Of a stretch of DNA of 64,000 nt, positions 61,887 to 64,000 are shown piece after piece; within the stretch, counting starts at the first letter, position 1; each line of letters begins with the position of its first letter. The position numbers were made by a program, and so were the translations under genes. Origin of the DNA: Psychroserpens sp. Hel_I_66 (GTDB taxonomy: Bacteria; Bacteroidota; Bacteroidia; Flavobacteriales; Flavobacteriaceae). The notes under the pieces were generated by a model, which saw only the letters and a list, made by a program, of their open reading frames with translations, made no database searches and was not told the origin of the DNA. The stretch covers positions 2,252,501 through 2,316,500 of the forward strand of contig NZ_JUGU01000001.1 of NCBI RefSeq assembly GCF_000799465.1. Reading direction: 5' to 3'.

Positions 61887-62456
61887 CTAATTGTTAATTC
61901 CCTCAATAAGGACTTGACTAAGATTAATTGCTAAATCGTTTGCGCTAAGATCTTCTTTTTTGGGAATCCACAGATAAAGCGAACGCAAGGTTGTGAGCAT
62001 AGAAAACATAATAACTTCTGGATTGCTGTTTTTTATTTCTTCGGAAGAAATGCCTTGTGCAATAATATTAAGAAAATTAGCCTCGTATTCGTTTCTAAGT
62101 TTCAAATAGTAGTTCAATTTATCTTCTAAGTGCATCCAATCGTTGTTTAGCGAAGCCATACCATTTGTATTATTCGCTGTGATTCTAACGTGTAAATCGA
62201 CAACCTTTTTTAGTTTTTGAATTGATGTGGTTTCTGAATTTACGATGTCGTTCATTCCGTCTGTAAATTCTTCAGCAATAGCAATAATGATGATTTTTAA
62301 AATTTCCTGCTTTGAGCTTATGTGGTTATACAGACTTGCTGCTTTCATTCCCATTGCTGTTGCAAGATCGCGCATGGTTACAGCGCTAAAGCCTTTTTCC
62401 TTGAAAAGTTTTGCAGCTGTTTTTATGATCTCGTCTTTTCGTGTTTCCTGTTTCAT
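61887..62456 (-). CDS. TetR-family repressor, probable PaaR
   Basis: About 189 residues from ATG at 62456 (62495 is another in-frame start, but the extra 13 residues lie outside the family pattern). N-terminal HTH: RKDEIIKTAAKLFKEKGFSAVTMRDLATAMGMKAASLYNHISSKQEIL, standard TetR. The C-terminal ligand-binding domain is not recognisable to a ligand. It is next to the paa operon and an operator, so a phenylacetyl-CoA-responsive repressor is the likely role; TetR-type PaaR regulators are known in other bacteria. Direct evidence is lacking. Confidence 0.85.
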   Translation of the reverse strand: MKQETRKDEIIKTAAKLFKEKGFSAVTMRDLATAMGMKAASLYNHISSKQEILKIIIIAIAEEFTDGMNDIVNSETTSIQKLKKVVDLHVRITANNTNGMASLNNDWMHLEDKLNYYLKLRNEYEANFLNIIAQGISSEEIKNSNPEVIMFSMLTTLRSLYLWIPKKEDLSANDLAINLSQVLIEGINN

Positions 62457-62550
62457 TTTCTTAACCTGCCCCTTTCCGAAGAAAAGAGAATCCATGTTTT
62501 AAAAATTTTTAATTTGATAGTTAATTTGTAAATTTAAACAAAAAGAAGCT

Positions 62551-62856
62551 ATGGGATTTTTAAGTTTTATTTTTGGTGCCAAAAAGCGCCAGGTTGAAGA
62601 CTATCTAAAGAATAACGCTGTGATTTTAGATGTGAGAACTCAGCAAGAATGGGATGCTGGACACATTGCAAATTCTGTACACATCCCTTTGAACGAGCTC
62701 AATGACCGTGTTGATGAAGTTAAGGCTCTAAACCAACCTATAATTGCTTGTTGTGCAAGTGGTGTGCGATCTGCGAAAGCTGCCAAATTTCTAAATCTTA
62801 ACAATATTGAGGCGATTAATGGTGGTGGTTGGCTAAACGTAAAAAGTAGGTTATAA
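62551..62856 (+). CDS. Single-domain rhodanese-like protein
   Basis: 101 residues. Rhodanese fold: AVILDVRTQQEWDAGHIANSVHIPLNEL and the active-site loop ACCASGVRSAKAAKFL with catalytic Cys and CxxGxR pattern. Sulfur transfer or persulfide handling is likely. It diverges from the TetR gene with only 55-95 bp between the starts, and overlaps the convergent DUF4230 gene by 6 bp. Confidence 0.93.
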   Translation: MGFLSFIFGAKKRQVEDYLKNNAVILDVRTQQEWDAGHIANSVHIPLNELNDRVDEVKALNQPIIACCASGVRSAKAAKFLNLNNIEAINGGGWLNVKSRL

Positions 62857-63465
62857 ATTTAATTGCTGAAGTGCCTCTGAGGAATTGATAGGATTTTCGT
62901 TATACTCCAATGTCCAGCCCAAAGAATTGGTCAAGATGTAAAATTTTGCGAGCTCACTAATGAGTCGGTTTTTGGCATTTTTCTTTAAATCTGAATTTTC
63001 AATTTTTTTCATTAATTGATCATTCACCGTTTTTTTTATGGAGTTATAATCTTTAGCCTCAAATTGATTGAGAAAATCTGCCTGAACATCGTAATACTCA
63101 AAATCTGGATTTATTTTTATTTCTTCGGAAGGTATGCTTGTAATACGCAATGTTTTTGTCAATTCATCGATCTCATATTCAATCAAACTCAAATCATAAC
63201 TCACGGTCACGTCTGCATTTACAACAACTAACGCTTTTTTCTCTACTTCGATGAAATTCCCAAAAATTGCCTTTGAATTCTTATAGCTAAATACTTGGCT
63301 AAAATGACCTTCGGTTACAATTAACTTTCCAACATTTTTTAAAGATTCTTGAATAAGCGCTGAGTTCTCTTGAAGCACAATTTTATCTTCATTTTTATCA
63401 CTACAGTATTTAAAACTGATGAGCACTACTACTGTAATCAATATTCCGAAGACAACTTTTCTCAT
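62851..63465 (-). CDS. DUF4230 protein
   Basis: 204 residues from the ATG at 63465 (an in-frame start at 63501 would overlap gldC). One N-terminal membrane segment (VVFGILITVVVLISFKYC). The middle has KKALVVVNADVTVSYDLSLIEYEIDEL and the DFEYYDVQADFLNQFEAKDYN block of DUF4230. Function unknown. It follows gldC by 7 bp and is probably in the gldB-gldC operon. Confidence 0.88.
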   Translation of the reverse strand: MRKVVFGILITVVVLISFKYCSDKNEDKIVLQENSALIQESLKNVGKLIVTEGHFSQVFSYKNSKAIFGNFIEVEKKALVVVNADVTVSYDLSLIEYEIDELTKTLRITSIPSEEIKINPDFEYYDVQADFLNQFEAKDYNSIKKTVNDQLMKKIENSDLKKNAKNRLISELAKFYILTNSLGWTLEYNENPINSSEALQQLNL

Positions 63466-63472
63466 ATGTTGG

Positions 63473-63808
63473 TTATTTCTTAAGTTCAAGTTTTTCAGCA
63501 AAATAATCGCAAAAATCTTTCATCGTTGCAGTCATTTTTTCGTCTTGCGTTGCTCTATGAAAGGTGTTGCTCATCTCTACCAAAGTTTGGTGAAAAAACT
63601 GTTTCATCTCATCTACTGGCATATCTTTGGTCCATAAATCGATGCGCAAGGTCTCCTTTGCCTTTGCATCCCAAACTGCTAGCATCATGGCTTTGGCTTC
63701 TTCATTTGAGATACCACCATCTTCTGCGGTCCAATTTAATTTTTCTGGTACTCGATTCTCGTCAAGCTCTACCGTTAATTCTATTTTTGATGTATGTTTA
63801 TTAGCCAT
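63473..63808 (-). CDS. gldC: Gliding motility protein GldC
   Basis: 111 residues. It begins MANKHTSKIELTVELDENRVP and contains LNWTAEDGGISNEEAKAMMLAVWDAKAKETLRIDLWTKDMP, the typical GldC sequence. GldC is needed for full gliding in Flavobacterium; its biochemical role is unclear. The ATG overlaps the gldB stop by one base (TAATG), so translation is coupled. Confidence 0.95.
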   Translation of the reverse strand: MANKHTSKIELTVELDENRVPEKLNWTAEDGGISNEEAKAMMLAVWDAKAKETLRIDLWTKDMPVDEMKQFFHQTLVEMSNTFHRATQDEKMTATMKDFCDYFAEKLELKK

Positions 63809-64000
63809 TATTTTGGTGGTTTGTAATTTGATTTGTTAAAAATTTCAATAGCGTCGGTTTGTAACATTTGTTCCAAGGAGACATCATTGCCTTTCATGTA
63901 AGACCTTACGATTTGCCAACCCATATATTGCCCTAGTCGACCTGGCGTTTGATTGTCTAATTCTAGATAAAATTTTGAAAATGGTGCATCGGCAATAAAT
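63808..64000 (-). CDS. gldB: Gliding motility lipoprotein GldB, C-terminal part
   Basis: The frame runs from the right window edge to the TAA at 63808-63810, giving 64 C-terminal residues: APFSKFYLELDNQTPGRLG, QYMGWQIVRSYMKGNDVSLE, then QMLQTDAIEIFNKSNYKPPK. The QYMGWQIVRSYM block and the position directly upstream of gldC are marks of GldB. The N-terminal lipoprotein signal is outside the window. Confidence 0.9.
   Translation of the reverse strand, partial: FIADAPFSKFYLELDNQTPGRLGQYMGWQIVRSYMKGNDVSLEQMLQTDAIEIFNKSNYKPPK

Noticed and set aside
44107..62495. Genomic island or prophage covering the paa cluster
   Set aside because: No integrase, tRNA border, phage gene or clear composition change was seen. 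The repeats alone do not show an island.

Overview
The window looks like chromosomal DNA of a marine-type Flavobacteriaceae (Bacteroidota). The evidence is an AT-rich composition, a SusC/SusD pair, a protein with a type IX secretion C-terminal signal, the gliding genes gldB/gldC, DUF1573, DUF4136, DUF4230 and DUF5522 proteins, and promoters of the Bacteroidota form (TTTG near -33, TAnnTTTG near -7). No tRNA, rRNA, CRISPR array, prophage or classical insertion sequence was seen. The species cannot be named from the sequence alone.

Layout. 1-8.4 kb, minus strand: the 5' part of a putative porin, then two surface lipoproteins behind a SusD/SusC pair with no enzymes beside it. 8.5-25.6 kb, mostly plus strand: housekeeping and envelope genes (rnhB, an OmpA protein, a nucleoid-associated protein, lipB on the minus strand, a membrane-anchored LuxR-type regulator, lysS, a diheme cytochrome fused to fibronectin domains, a large zinc metalloprotease). 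25.6-34.3 kb: tandem alpha/beta hydrolases, small membrane proteins including a 52-residue one, a helical-repeat protein, two Spy-like secreted proteins, hemL, a glucosaminidase/LysM protein and a PLP desulfhydrase/deaminase. 34.5-43.6 kb, plus strand: a 1409-residue T9SS cargo, then DUF5522, hutU, DUF4136 and a SulP transporter.

44-62.5 kb, minus strand, is the most unusual part: a nearly complete phenylacetate (paa) catabolic cluster, paaE-A-B-C-D-G-H-I-(ypfJ-like)-J-Z-enoyl-CoA hydratase-paaY, followed by a 2-oxo-acid dehydrogenase E2 and a fused E1. A TetR-family gene stands upstream, and a 22-bp palindrome lies just after the TATCTTTG promoter of paaE, a convincing operator. PaaABCE would epoxidise phenylacetyl-CoA, PaaG isomerise it, PaaZ open the ring and oxidise the aldehyde, and PaaJ, PaaH and a hydratase finish beta-oxidation. 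The CoA ligase PaaK is not in the window.

This cluster is full of short palindromes, most of the form GTCATTCC...GGAATC, one or more in many of its gene gaps. Two small GIY-YIG nuclease genes are embedded in it, each bracketed by a pair of inverted palindromes. Around the first, the two copies match at 21 of 22 positions and have become coding sequence: one supplies the C-terminus of PaaY, the other the N-terminus of the E2 subunit. A broken four-helix-bundle gene sits between paaA and paaB. Together these suggest a palindrome-associated GIY-YIG cassette, comparable in logic to REP/RAYT systems, as the main candidate for an undescribed system here. Other leads are a PaaZ with an added DinB/DUF1569-like domain, and a near-palindromic TTC(C/G)GAA motif scattered through the window far above expectation.

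The right end (62.5-64 kb) holds a rhodanese, a DUF4230 protein, gldC and the 3' end of gldB.
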